This document shows positions 35,390-43,305 of a stretch of 64,000 nt of DNA, in pieces; positions within the stretch are counted from its first letter, which is position 1; each line of letters begins with the position of its first letter. The notes under the pieces were generated by a model that was given only the letters and a program-made list of their open reading frames with translations, was not told where the DNA came from and searched no databases. A program made the translations under genes and the position numbers. Source of the stretch: Amycolatopsis regifaucium. Lineage in GTDB: Bacteria > Actinomycetota > Actinomycetes > Mycobacteriales > Pseudonocardiaceae. Location of the stretch: contig NZ_LQCI01000012.1 in NCBI RefSeq assembly GCF_001613935.1, positions 124,001 to 188,000 of the forward strand, written 5' to 3'.

Positions 35390-35419
35390 GGCCCCGCCGA
35401 GCCGAAACTCGACGGGGCC
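35390..35419. terminator. Terminator of the tripeptidyl-aminopeptidase gene
   Basis: GGCCCCGCCGAG / CTCGACGGGGCC, 11 of 12 pairs, 6-nt loop, 16 bp downstream of the - strand stop codon. Confidence 0.75.
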
Positions 35420-35435
35420 ACAATCCCTAGGGGTT

Positions 35436-37052
35436 TCAGGCGCCCGCGGGCACCGGAAGTGGGAGTCCGGGAACGCTCTGGTCGTTCGGCACCTTGCCGT
35501 CGACGAGGAAGTCCTCCACGAGCTTGTCCACACCCGCGTTGCCGCCGGCGTAGATGCCGTGGTCACCCTCACCGGTCACCGTGATCATCCGCGAGTTGGC
35601 GAAGCCGCGGTGCGCCCGGGTCGCGCCCTCGATCGGGGTCGCCGGGTCGTGCACCGACTGGACGATCAACACCGGCGGGACGCCGGCACCGTCGAGCTTC
35701 GGCAGGTCGACCGGCTTGTTCTTCCAGAAGATGCACGGCTGGATCAGCCAGCCCGCGCCGAGCAGCGGCAGGTCCTTGTCGATCAGCTTCTGCGACTGCC
35801 GGATCACGCTGTTCCGGTTGCCGTACCACGGGCCCTCGTTGCAGGGGATGGTCCAGAAGCTGGCGTTGTAGGAGTCGCCGTCGGTCGGGACGAACAGCGG
35901 CTGCGGGCCGATGACGCCGTCACCGTCCACCGTCTCCGCCTTGACCTTCTGCGCGGCCGTGGCCTTCTGCTGCTGGGTCGAGGTGCCCTCGGTCAGCGTC
36001 TTCAGGTTGACCAGGTAGTCGGCCAGCGCCGGGAAGTTCCGCTTCGAGTAGAGGTACCCCGCGATGGTCGAGTCGAGGGCGTTGGCCGAAACCGGGACGC
36101 CATCCACCTCGACCGGGTTCTGCGTCAGCGCGAAGCGGACCTTCTCGTAGGTCTGGCGTGCGGCTTCGCCGGTCTTGCCGAAGCCGTAGACCTTGTCGTA
36201 CTTGCCGATCCACGGCAGGAAGTCCTGGCGCCAGCGGCGCTCGAAGCCGAGCGGCTGCCCGTCGAAGGAGTTCTGCCAGGTGGTGGTGAACTCGGTCGAC
36301 GAGTCGAGCAGGAACTTGCCGGTCCGGGTGGGGAACTGCTGCGCGTAGTGCGCGCCCATCCAGGTGCCCGCCGAGTAGCCGACCCAGTTGATCTTGTCGC
36401 GGCCCAGCAGGACACGCAGCAGGTCGATGTCGCGGATGGTCTGCGCGGTGTTGATGAGCGGGCCCAGCTCGCCGGACTTCACCTGGCACGAGTCCGCCGC
36501 GTACTTGGTGGCGTCCAGGATCAGGTTGAGGTTCGCCCGGCTGCGGTCGCGCGGGTCGAGGTCGGAGCCGGTGCCGATCGCGTTGCCGCAGGTGATGTTG
36601 GTGCTCTTGCCGGTGCCGCGCGGGTCGAGACCGATGATCTCCTGGTTCGCGCGCAGCTTTGTCTGGTTACGCAGACGGGCCGGGAAGTTACGGCCCGGAG
36701 CACCGGGGCCACCCGGGTTCGTGACGACGCTGGCCGTCGCCTTGCCGCTGGTCGCGGCGAGCCGGCTGACGGCGATCGTGAGGTCGATGTTCTCGCCGGG
36801 CTTGTACCAGTTGCGCGGCGCGAGGTAGGTGGCGCACTCGATGTTCTCGGCACCCGGAGGCGGCGCCGACGGCAGCTCATTGGCCGTGCACTTGTGCCAG
36901 TCCAGCTTCTGGCCCGCGTACTTCGCCGGAATGTTGGTGGAGTTCAGAGGCTGCTGCGTGGCCGCCTCCGGTCCTGCGAAAGCAGGAGTGAACCCGGCCA
37001 GCATGGTGCCGGCGACAGCCGGGATCACCACCGCATAGCGGAGTTTCTTCAT
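35436..37052 (-). CDS. Secreted alpha/beta hydrolase, tripeptidyl aminopeptidase type
   Basis: 538 residues. Signal peptide MKKLRYAVVIPAVAGTMLAGFTPAFA-GPEA. Oxyanion region TNPGGPGAPGRNF, nucleophile elbow VGYSAGTWMGAHYAQ (Ser near 224), Asp in QSVHDPATP near 475 and His in GEGDHGIYAG near 505; the C-terminal TAP-like domain contains PCIFWKN. It is of the S33 family that includes Streptomyces tripeptidyl aminopeptidases, which trim peptides outside the cell. The ribosome site AAAGGGG precedes the ATG. Confidence 0.9.
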   Translation of the reverse strand: MKKLRYAVVIPAVAGTMLAGFTPAFAGPEAATQQPLNSTNIPAKYAGQKLDWHKCTANELPSAPPPGAENIECATYLAPRNWYKPGENIDLTIAVSRLAATSGKATASVVTNPGGPGAPGRNFPARLRNQTKLRANQEIIGLDPRGTGKSTNITCGNAIGTGSDLDPRDRSRANLNLILDATKYAADSCQVKSGELGPLINTAQTIRDIDLLRVLLGRDKINWVGYSAGTWMGAHYAQQFPTRTGKFLLDSSTEFTTTWQNSFDGQPLGFERRWRQDFLPWIGKYDKVYGFGKTGEAARQTYEKVRFALTQNPVEVDGVPVSANALDSTIAGYLYSKRNFPALADYLVNLKTLTEGTSTQQQKATAAQKVKAETVDGDGVIGPQPLFVPTDGDSYNASFWTIPCNEGPWYGNRNSVIRQSQKLIDKDLPLLGAGWLIQPCIFWKNKPVDLPKLDGAGVPPVLIVQSVHDPATPIEGATRAHRGFANSRMITVTGEGDHGIYAGGNAGVDKLVEDFLVDGKVPNDQSVPGLPLPVPAGA

Positions 37053-37256
37053 CCGATGCCCCTTTGGTCTTGCGTGCGAAGTTCCTGTTCGCCACTGCGG
37101 GCTATTGATATCCGCTCAGGGATGCGGGCGGCAACCGCCCTTCGTCGGGACGACGGTGCTGATCAAATCGATATCGGACGCGCGTGACCCAAGTGGGGGA
37201 GAGGTTCTAGGGTCATCGGGACCATCCGGGGTTACGGGAGTGTTAGGTGAGGTCCG

Positions 37257-37535
37257 ATGGCGTCAGGTAAGGCAGACGGGAAGGTGCGGGGCTTTCAGTT
37301 CAGCCCCTGGAACCTCCTGCTGATCATCCCGTTGCTGGTGCTGATCACGTCGTTGTTCAATTCGGACGGCCCTCGGCTGTTCGGGATGCCGTTCTTCTAC
37401 TGGTTCCAATTCGTGTTCGTGGCCGTGGGCGTCCTGTGCACCTGGATTGTCTTCGTGATGACCAAGGACAAGCCGACCAGTGAGCGTCCCGACCGGCTGT
37501 CCGTGGACGAGCTCGACGAGGGGGACCTCAAGTGA
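37257..37535 (+). CDS. DUF3311 small membrane protein
   Basis: 92 residues with two membrane helices (PWNLLLIIPLLVLITSLFN and FFYWFQFVFVAVGVLCTWIVFVM), typical of DUF3311 proteins encoded directly before a monocarboxylate SSS permease. The stop overlaps the permease GTG by 4 nt. It is probably a small subunit or assembly partner. Ribosome site AGGTGAGG. Confidence 0.85.
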   Translation: MASGKADGKVRGFQFSPWNLLLIIPLLVLITSLFNSDGPRLFGMPFFYWFQFVFVAVGVLCTWIVFVMTKDKPTSERPDRLSVDELDEGDLK

Positions 37536-39175
37536 CGAACATCCAGTGGCCCGAGCTGATCATCTTCGCGATTCTCTTCGCGGTGGTCACCGTCCTCGGC
37601 TTCGTCGCGTCGCGCTGGAAGGCCGGCAACACCCTCGACCACCTCGACGAATGGGGCCTCGGCGGCCGCAAGTTCGGTTCGTGGATCACCTGGTTCCTGC
37701 TCGGCGGTGACCTCTACACGGCCTATACCTTCGTAGCCGTCCCCGCGCTGATGTTCAGCGCCGGCGCCATGGGCATGTTCGCACTGCCGTACACGATCAT
37801 CGTCTATCCGATCGTGCTGATGCCGGCGCTGCGCATGTGGTCGGTCTCCCGCGTTCGCGGCTACGTCACACCCGCCGACTTCGTCCGCGGCCGGTTCGGT
37901 TCGCCGACGCTGGCACTGCTGATCGCGATCACCGGGATCATCGCGACGATGCCGTACATCGCGCTGCAGCTCGTCGGCCTCGAAGCCGTGCTGCGGACCA
38001 TGGGGATCAACGGCTCCGGCATCGTCGGGCACCTGCCCCTGCTGGTCGCCTTCATCATCCTGGCGGTCTACACCTACCAGTCCGGCCTGCGCGCGCCCGC
38101 GCTGATCGCGTTCGTCAAGGACATCCTGATCTACCTCGTGATCATCGTGGCGATCATCTACCTGCCCTCGAAGCTCGGCGGCTGGTCGGCGATCTTCGAC
38201 GCGGCGGACGCGAAGTTCGACAAGACGCAGAACCCGGCGGACGGCATCCTGCTCACCGCCAACAACCAGCTGCAGTACGCCACGCTGGCGCTCGGTTCCG
38301 CGCTCGCGCTGTTCCTGTACCCGCACTCGCTCACCAGCGTGCTCGCCTCGCGAGGCCGTAGCGTGATCAAGCGGAACATGGTCGCGCTTCCGGCGTACTC
38401 GCTGGTCCTCGGCCTGCTGGCGCTGCTCGGTTACGTGGCGATCAGCGCCTCGGTCTCACCGATCACCAACAACGCCACCGGCAAACCCGACACGAACACC
38501 GTCGTCCCGGTGCTGTTCGACTCGCAGTTCTCGTCGTGGTTCGCCGGGATCGCGTTCGCCGCGATCGGCATCGGCGCGCTGGTGCCCGCGGCGATCATGT
38601 CGATCGCGGCGGCCAACCTGTGGACCCGCAACATCTACAAGGAGTACATCAAGAAGAACGCGACGCCGGGCCAGGAAGCGAAGCAGGCCAAGCTCGCTTC
38701 GCTGATCGTGAAGTTCGGCGCGGTCGCGTTCATCCTGTTCATCGACCCGCAGTTCTCGATCGACCTGCAGCTCATCGGCGGGGTGCTGATCCTGCAGACG
38801 CTGCCCGCGGTGGCGATCTCGCTCTACACGCGGTGGTTCCACCGCTGGGGCCTGATCGCCGGCTGGGTCGTCGGCATCGGCTGGGGCCTGATCATGCTGT
38901 ACGGCATCCCGAACGCGGCGACGGGCAAGGCGCACTTCGGCGGCTCGGCGCTGTCGATGGGCAACCTGTCGATCTTCGGCTGGCACCCGTTCGGCGGCTC
39001 ACAGCTGCAGATCTACGTCGGATTTGTGGCGCTGGTGGCGAATCTGCTGGTCGCGGTGATCTTCACGGTGATCGCGCGGCAGCTGAAGGTCTTCAACGGC
39101 ACGGACTCCACCGAGCCCGAGGACTACCACGCCGACGAGCACGACAAAGATCTCCGCGAGATCGGCGTCCACTAG
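37532..39175 (+). CDS. Sodium:solute symporter, monocarboxylate permease type
   Basis: 547 residues with about 13 membrane helices. The SSS signature region includes DHLDEWGLGGRKFGSWITWFLLGGDLYTAYTF near 27-60 and FAGIAFAAIGIGALVPAAIMSIAAANLWTRNIYKEYIKKNATPGQE near 335-375. With a DUF3311 partner it matches actinobacterial MctC/MctP-type uptake systems for acetate, pyruvate or propionate. That substrate range is known for the family and inferred here. A terminator follows at 39193. Confidence 0.88.
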   Translation: MTNIQWPELIIFAILFAVVTVLGFVASRWKAGNTLDHLDEWGLGGRKFGSWITWFLLGGDLYTAYTFVAVPALMFSAGAMGMFALPYTIIVYPIVLMPALRMWSVSRVRGYVTPADFVRGRFGSPTLALLIAITGIIATMPYIALQLVGLEAVLRTMGINGSGIVGHLPLLVAFIILAVYTYQSGLRAPALIAFVKDILIYLVIIVAIIYLPSKLGGWSAIFDAADAKFDKTQNPADGILLTANNQLQYATLALGSALALFLYPHSLTSVLASRGRSVIKRNMVALPAYSLVLGLLALLGYVAISASVSPITNNATGKPDTNTVVPVLFDSQFSSWFAGIAFAAIGIGALVPAAIMSIAAANLWTRNIYKEYIKKNATPGQEAKQAKLASLIVKFGAVAFILFIDPQFSIDLQLIGGVLILQTLPAVAISLYTRWFHRWGLIAGWVVGIGWGLIMLYGIPNAATGKAHFGGSALSMGNLSIFGWHPFGGSQLQIYVGFVALVANLLVAVIFTVIARQLKVFNGTDSTEPEDYHADEHDKDLREIGVH

Positions 39176-39384
39176 CTCCCGCTCTGGGAATGGGCCGCGT
39201 CCTGCCGGGACGCGGCCTTTCTCATGGCCGCGTCCGCCGTCAGGCAGAGCACGAGACCGTTCAGCAGATGCCAGACGAAGTGCGTCCCGGCGGGGAAGTT
39301 CCCGCAGACGGCGTGGTCGGCCGACCGGAACGCGAGCGACACCCCGAAGACCGCCGCGGCGAGTGCGAACCTACGGCGATGTGT
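39172..39384 (-). pseudogene. Probable remnant of a ceramidase-like membrane protein
   Basis: The - strand frame encodes RRFALAAAVFGVSLAFRSADHAVCGNFPAGTHFVWHLLNGLVL, which resembles the C-terminal helices and HxxxH-type metal motif of the ceramidase (PF05875) family. Nothing upstream encodes the rest; instead the frame runs into the 118-bp repeat. The C-terminal codons overlap the SSS-permease terminator. Interpretation as a decayed gene end is tentative. Confidence 0.4.
39193..39217 (+). terminator. Terminator of the SSS permease operon
   Basis: GGCCGCGTCC / GGACGCGGCC, a perfect 10-bp stem with a 5-nt loop, followed by TTTCTC, 17 bp after the stop codon. Confidence 0.85.
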
Positions 39385-39409
39385 GGCACCGATCCGCACG
39401 CTCTCCCGG

Positions 39410-39527
39410 TTGTCCACACCCCACCGCCGTTGTGGACAACTCGGCCCCCGATCCCCCACGATCCCGCTCTCCGACACCCCCTCCCGATACGCTGGAGCGG
39501 GGCGCGCCCCCCTGGGACGGGTGGGGG
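39410..39527. repeat. 118-bp interspersed repeat, copy 2
   Basis: TTGTCCACA at 39410 and inverted TGTGGACAA at 39431 form a perfect DnaA-box-like pair; then CCCGATACGCTGG and CCCCCTGGGACGGGTGGGGG. It is the same length and order as the copy at 6719-6836. Confidence 0.6.
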
Positions 39528-39566
39528 ATGGGTTCCGCGCTTCGCTGGGACCCGTTTCTCAAGTCT

Positions 39567-39613
39567 GTGAAGGCGTCCTTGAGGTATTCAGAGTCCGTCA
39601 AGGAGGCCTTCAC
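39567..39613. terminator. AAGGCCTCCTT-family hairpin
   Basis: GTGAAGGCGTCCTTGA pairs with TCAAGGAGGCCTTCAC at 15 of 16 positions over a 15-nt loop. It lies 72 bp downstream of the sigma factor stop codon on the - strand. Confidence 0.6.
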
Positions 39614-39684
39614 GGAACCATCGACCCCTCGACGGGCCAGCGCGCCCCGAACGGGCGTCGAGGGCGCCTGACCTACCTGACGGG

Positions 39685-40896
39685 TCAGGGGGTGCAGCCC
39701 GCCAGGCGCCGGGTGAGGAAACGGCGTTGCGGCTCCGAGCACGGCAGCGCCAGCGCCCGCCGGTAGTGGCCGGCCGCGCGCGCCGGGTCGCCGGCGCGCA
39801 GCCACAGTGCGCCGAGGACGGCGGGCAGCAGGGTGTAATCCGGCAGGTCCGCCTCGAGGGCTTCGAGTTCGGCGATCCCGGCGAAGGCACCGTCCACCAT
39901 GGACAGTGCAATCGCCCGGTTCAGCCGCGCCACCGGCGACGGTCGCAGCGCCAGCAGGTCGTCGTACAGCCCGACGATCCGGCGCCAATCGGGCGGTGAA
40001 GCGGTGCTGTGGCACACCGCGATAGCCGCCTCGACGTGGTACGCCGACGTCTCCGGACCGGTGCACGCCAGCCCGAACAGCCGCGTCCCCTCGGCGATCA
40101 TCGGGTGGTCCCAGCGGTCGCGGTCCTGCTCGTCGAGCAGCAGCAGATCGCCGTCCCGGTCGACCCGCGCGGGCAGCCTGCTCGCCTGCAGCAGCATCAG
40201 CGAGACCAGCGCCCGCACCCTGGGCAGATCCGTCTTCGGCTCGGCCAGCAGCAGCCGCCCCAGCCGGATCGCCTCACCGCACAGCTCCCCGCGCACCGCG
40301 ACCTCACCGGTCGTCGCGTCGTAGCCTTCGTTGAACAGCAGGTACAGCACCGCCAGCACACTGTCCACTCTGGACTCCAGTGCGTCCGGCCCCGGCAGGG
40401 TGAGCGGCTTCCCGGATTGCCGCAGCCACCTCTTCGCGCGCACCAGCCGTTGCGCGACCGTCGCGGGTTTCGTCAGCAGAGCCGCCGCGATCTCGTTCAC
40501 TCCGAGCCCGCCGACGGTCTTCAGCGTGAGCGCCACCTGCGAGACCGTCGGCAGCGCGGGATGGCAGCACAGCAGCATCAGCACGAGTTCGTCGTCCGTA
40601 CGCCGGTCGACGTCGTAGCCGTCGAGTTCCACCAGGTGCGGCAGGAGCGCTCGCAACGTCCGCTCCCGCCGGACGACGTCCATCGCCCGGTTCCACGCGG
40701 CCCGGAACAGCCAGCCCTGCGGATTGTCCGGCACCCCGCACTGCGGCCAGCTGCGCAACGCCTGCTCCAGCGCGTCCGCGACGGCTTCCTCGGCGAGGTC
40801 GAGCCGCTCGGAGCCGAGCGCCCTGGCCAGCGTGGCGACGATCCGCCCGGCGCTGTGCCGGAACAGATGCTCCACCACGCCGGCCGGGCGGCTCAT
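39685..40896 (-). CDS. ECF42-type RNA polymerase sigma factor
   Basis: 403 residues, more than twice a minimal ECF sigma. Sigma-2 at about 5-80 (AEEAVADALEQALRSWPQCGVPDNPQGWLFRAAWNRAMDVVRRE), sigma-4 at about 105-165 (LTLKTVGGLGVNEIAAALLTKPATVAQRLVRAKRWLR), then a 230-residue TPR-like extension (DUF6596 type) ending RRALALPCSEPQRRFLTRRL. This architecture plus the adjacent DGPF genes defines the ECF42 group, which has no anti-sigma factor and is thought to be controlled through the extension. The start overlaps the DGPF stop by 4 nt. Confidence 0.92.
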   Translation of the reverse strand: MSRPAGVVEHLFRHSAGRIVATLARALGSERLDLAEEAVADALEQALRSWPQCGVPDNPQGWLFRAAWNRAMDVVRRERTLRALLPHLVELDGYDVDRRTDDELVLMLLCCHPALPTVSQVALTLKTVGGLGVNEIAAALLTKPATVAQRLVRAKRWLRQSGKPLTLPGPDALESRVDSVLAVLYLLFNEGYDATTGEVAVRGELCGEAIRLGRLLLAEPKTDLPRVRALVSLMLLQASRLPARVDRDGDLLLLDEQDRDRWDHPMIAEGTRLFGLACTGPETSAYHVEAAIAVCHSTASPPDWRRIVGLYDDLLALRPSPVARLNRAIALSMVDGAFAGIAELEALEADLPDYTLLPAVLGALWLRAGDPARAAGHYRRALALPCSEPQRRFLTRRLAGCTP

Positions 40897-41270
40897 GACA
40901 ACCCAAAGCGGCTCAAGTGTTCTTCGCGCGGGGTGTCGAGATCGAGAGTGACCTCGCTGACCACGAACATCCCGACGCCGTCCACCGCGATCGGATGCGT
41001 CTCGAACAGCTTCGCCGCTTCGTCGAGGTCATTGGCCTCGACCACGAGATACCCGGCGATGATCTCGCTCGCCTCGGTGAACGGCCCGTCGGTGATCGTC
41101 CCGGCGCGCACCACCCGCGATTCCGGATCGAGCCCGGCGGCCGCGATCAGCCTGCCCGACGCCCGCAGTTCCTCCTGCCACGCGAAGTACCGGTCGATGC
41201 CGTTCTCCGCGGGTTCACCCGTGGACTCGACGTGCCGCGGGAAGGTCATCAGACCGACGAACTTCGGCAT
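40893..41270 (-). CDS. DGPF (YCII-related) protein
   Basis: 125 residues. MPKFVGLMTFPRHVESTGEPAENGIDRYFAWQEELRASGRLI...ITDGPFTEASEIIAGYLVVEANDLDEAAKLFETHP carries the hallmark DGPF motif. It is a YCII/dimeric alpha-beta barrel fold of unknown activity, genetically linked to ECF42 sigma factors. It is the second of two tandem DGPF genes and is coupled to the sigma gene (ATGA). Confidence 0.9.
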   Translation of the reverse strand: MPKFVGLMTFPRHVESTGEPAENGIDRYFAWQEELRASGRLIAAAGLDPESRVVRAGTITDGPFTEASEIIAGYLVVEANDLDEAAKLFETHPIAVDGVGMFVVSEVTLDLDTPREEHLSRFGLS

Positions 41271-41273
41271 CGG

Positions 41274-41630
41274 TCAGTCCTCACAACCGCGTTCGCCGAC
41301 CTTGCGCACCTCGATCGGCCCGAACCGCAGGTGCGGGTGCGTCGCGAAGATCTTCTCCGCCTGATCGAAGTCGTCGGCCTCGATGACCTGGTAGCCGCCG
41401 ACGATCTCGGTGGCTTCGGTGTGCGGCCCGTCGGTCGCGCCGACCGTGCCGCCGGAACCGCGCAGCACCCGACCGCTCTTCGACAGCCCGCCGCCGCCGA
41501 CGAACCGCCCCTCCTTCGTCCGCTCGTCGGCCCACGCCAGGTAGTTCTCGAGGACGCGTTGCGCCTCGTCGGGGCCGAGGTGGTCGTGCGCATCCTTGGT
41601 CGCGCGGATGAATCCGATGTACTGGGGCAT
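41274..41630 (-). CDS. DGPF-like (YCII-related) protein, DGPH variant
   Basis: 118 residues. MPQYIGFIRATKDAHDHLGPDEAQRVLENYLAWADERTKEGRFVGGGGL...ATDGPHTEATEIVGGYQVIEADDFDQAEKIFATHP. The motif reads DGPH instead of DGPF. ATG 41630 has the ribosome site GGGAGGA; the frame extends upstream to 41699 without support. It is the first gene of the DGPF-DGPF-sigma operon and lies 3 bp before the next gene. An ECF42-like promoter precedes it. Confidence 0.88.
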   Translation of the reverse strand: MPQYIGFIRATKDAHDHLGPDEAQRVLENYLAWADERTKEGRFVGGGGLSKSGRVLRGSGGTVGATDGPHTEATEIVGGYQVIEADDFDQAEKIFATHPHLRFGPIEVRKVGERGCED

Positions 41631-41659
41631 GGTGTCCTCCCTGGGATCGATGGTCCCTA

Positions 41660-41686
41660 GACGAACGAGCCCGCCGCAAATCGACA
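41660..41686 (-). promoter_or_regulatory. ECF42-like promoter of the DGPF/sigma operon
   Basis: Reads TGTCGA-N17-CGTC on the - strand, 30 nt from the start codon. The same -35 and spacing occur upstream of the unlinked DGPF gene at 47243, so this is probably the autoregulated target promoter. Confidence 0.65.
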
Positions 41687-41706
41687 CCGTCCGGGACAAC
41701 GGCGGC

Positions 41707-42630
41707 TCACAACTCCAGCCGCCACGTCTGCCCGGTCAGCTCGTAGCCGAAGCCGGGGATCGTCTCCTCCTCGGCGAGCCGGAAACCGGCCTTCTGATAG
41801 ATCGCCCTCGCCGAATCCAGCAACGACACCGTCCAGAGTTCGATCGCCGCGTAGCCGGACGCCCTCGCGAACTCGACGCATTCGGCGACCAGGCGTTTCC
41901 CGACACCACGTCCGCGGGCGGCCGGTTCGAGGAGCAACAGCCGGAGCTTCGCGGTGCGCCCGTCTTCGGCAGGCATGCAGAAGACGCTGCCGACCCGCTC
42001 TCCGTCGAGTTCCGCGATCCACCCGGCCTGGCGAGGGTCGCCACGACGGTCGACGTAGTCCGCGACGACCCGGGCGACGAGTGCTTCGAAGCGTTCGTCC
42101 CAGCCGTACTCGCGGGAGTAGAGGGCGCCGTGGCGGTGGACGACCCAGCCGAAGTCGCCGGGCCGGGGCGGGCGCAGGACCAACGTGGGATTCGATCGGC
42201 GTTCGCCGACCAGCGAGGTGATCGCGCCCATCGCGCCGAGCAGCCGCTCCTGCTCGTCGTCGCCGAAGCGGCCGAGCAGCGAACCGATCCGGTCCACCGA
42301 GCGCGCGTCGAGGACGGCGAAGGCTTTCCGGCCGTCCTCAGTCAGCTTGATGACCTGGCGACGGGCGTCCTCGTCGCTGCGTTCGCGAGTGAGGAGGCCG
42401 CGTCCTTCGAGCCTGCCGAGCAGCCTGCTCGCGTACCCCGCGTCGAGATCGAGGCGTTTGCGCAGATCGGTGACCTGAGTCGAATCCTGCTGCGCGAGTT
42501 CGAAGAGAACCCTGGCTTCACTCAGGGAGTACTCGGCGTCGGCCGGTCCTTCGTCCAGGACTCCGATCACGCCGGTGTACAACCGGTTGAACGCCCGGAC
42601 GGTCGCCACGCGGGCCGCGGATCCGGTCAT
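41707..42630 (-). CDS. MarR regulator fused to a GNAT acetyltransferase
   Basis: 307 residues. The N-terminal winged helix of MarR type at about 25-135 (YSLSEARVLFELAQQDSTQVTDLRKRLDLDAGYASRLLGRLEGRGLLTRERSDEDARRQVIKLTEDG) is joined to a GNAT domain at about 155-305 (LRLLLLEPAARGRGVGKRLVAECVEFARASGYAAIELWT, with the acetyl-CoA loop RGRGVGKR). Such fusions are a recognised actinobacterial type. It lies 76 bp upstream of the DGPF operon, same strand. The upstream region has TTGACC...GGTCAA half-sites. Confidence 0.9.
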   Translation of the reverse strand: MTGSAARVATVRAFNRLYTGVIGVLDEGPADAEYSLSEARVLFELAQQDSTQVTDLRKRLDLDAGYASRLLGRLEGRGLLTRERSDEDARRQVIKLTEDGRKAFAVLDARSVDRIGSLLGRFGDDEQERLLGAMGAITSLVGERRSNPTLVLRPPRPGDFGWVVHRHGALYSREYGWDERFEALVARVVADYVDRRGDPRQAGWIAELDGERVGSVFCMPAEDGRTAKLRLLLLEPAARGRGVGKRLVAECVEFARASGYAAIELWTVSLLDSARAIYQKAGFRLAEEETIPGFGYELTGQTWRLEL

Positions 42631-42727
42631 TTGACCACCTCAACAGATTCGTTGACTGGGTCAAAGATTAGCGGCAATGCGGTGACGGAAAGAAGTTCAC
42701 GAGGAAAAGGATCCGGACATATGGAAA

Positions 42728-42770
42728 CCCCGTGATGCTGCCAGGTCGGGGGTCCGCCAGCATCACGGGG
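42728..42770. terminator. Terminator hairpin between the 49-aa gene and the MarR-GNAT gene
   Basis: Perfect 13-bp stem CCCCGTGATGCTG / CAGCATCACGGGG with a 17-nt loop, 101 bp downstream of the small - strand gene. Confidence 0.7.
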
Positions 42771-42870
42771 TCGTAGTGGGTATCGACGCTGCTTTCCGCG
42801 GCGTTACAGCCCACGCACTATGTGTCGTAGGTCACTCGAATGGGCGACACTCACATGGTGCTTCGTCGAA

Positions 42871-43020
42871 TCAGCGCATGTGTGTGTGACGCGCCTGCGA
42901 GATAGCGATGAGCTCCTGACGAACGGTCGCGGTGGCCGCGGTGTCGATCGCCCGGTTCAGGGCCCGGCGAGTGCGAGCCTCGGCGCGACGGGCACGGAGC
43001 TTGGCGGCGATGTTGTTCAT
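42871..43020 (-). CDS. 49-residue conserved-looking basic protein
   Basis: Encodes 49 residues, MNNIAAKLRARRAEARTRRA... ending ISQARHTHMR. It is highly basic and helical, and similar in character to short ORFs annotated in other Pseudonocardiaceae, as far as I recall. Support comes from a plausible promoter (TTGGCG-N18-CATACT at 43071-43100) and a strong terminator downstream at 42728. A G-rich stretch (AAGGGG) lies 13 nt upstream of the ATG, somewhat far for a ribosome site. Function unknown; nucleic-acid binding is a guess from charge. Confidence 0.6.
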   Translation of the reverse strand: MNNIAAKLRARRAEARTRRALNRAIDTAATATVRQELIAISQARHTHMR

Positions 43021-43070
43021 CGGTTTAAGTCATCCCCTTGAGGGTCTTGTGTCTTAGTGGCTGTGCACCT

Positions 43071-43100
43071 AGTATGCGCCTTTTTTCACAAGAACGCCAA
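43071..43100 (-). promoter_or_regulatory. HrdB-type promoter for the 49-aa gene
   Basis: TTGGCG, 18-bp spacer, CATACT, read on the - strand. The spacer contains a run of six A, rare in this genome. The predicted transcript would begin about 45 nt before the ATG. Confidence 0.5.
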
Positions 43101-43305
43101 CGATTATCCGGTGACTTGGCACACTTGCCGATGAATCATCGGCAACGGGAAGGAAAATCCGGAGAGATTTGGTGTCGCCGGTCACTTCTTGGTAACGCTG
43201 GCGTTCTCTAGCGTCCATGCCATACGGCGTAAGAGGGCGCGATGAAGCCGACGGTAGAGCTTTCTACCGCTTTATAACTCCAAAGCTAGAGAAGGTCCGA
43301 GAGGA
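43101..43305. other. Lower-GC patch between the small protein and the AAA ATPase gene
   Basis: About 200 bp with visibly lower GC than the rest of the window. It contains an uninterrupted 30-codon frame on the + strand at 43217-43309 (MPYGVRGRDEADGRAFYRFI...) directly after TAGCGT. I do not call it a gene. Confidence 0.4.

Larger units (their letters stand above)
39385..39684. other. Repeat-bearing intergenic region before the sigma factor gene end
   Basis: 300 bp holding the second 118-bp repeat (39410-39527) and a GGCCTCCTT-type hairpin (39567-39613). Short frames across it are encoded by the repeats and are not called as genes. Confidence 0.6.

Noticed and set aside
35559..37187. 542-codon + strand frame opposite the aminopeptidase gene
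   Set aside because: Composition typical of antisense frames; the - strand gene has a signal peptide and a complete catalytic triad.
39363..39671. Short + strand frame through the second 118-bp repeat (…SVKASLRYSESVKEAF…)
   Set aside because: The peptide is simply the translation of the repeat and of the AAGGCCTCCTT hairpin; no ribosome site and no independent conservation visible.
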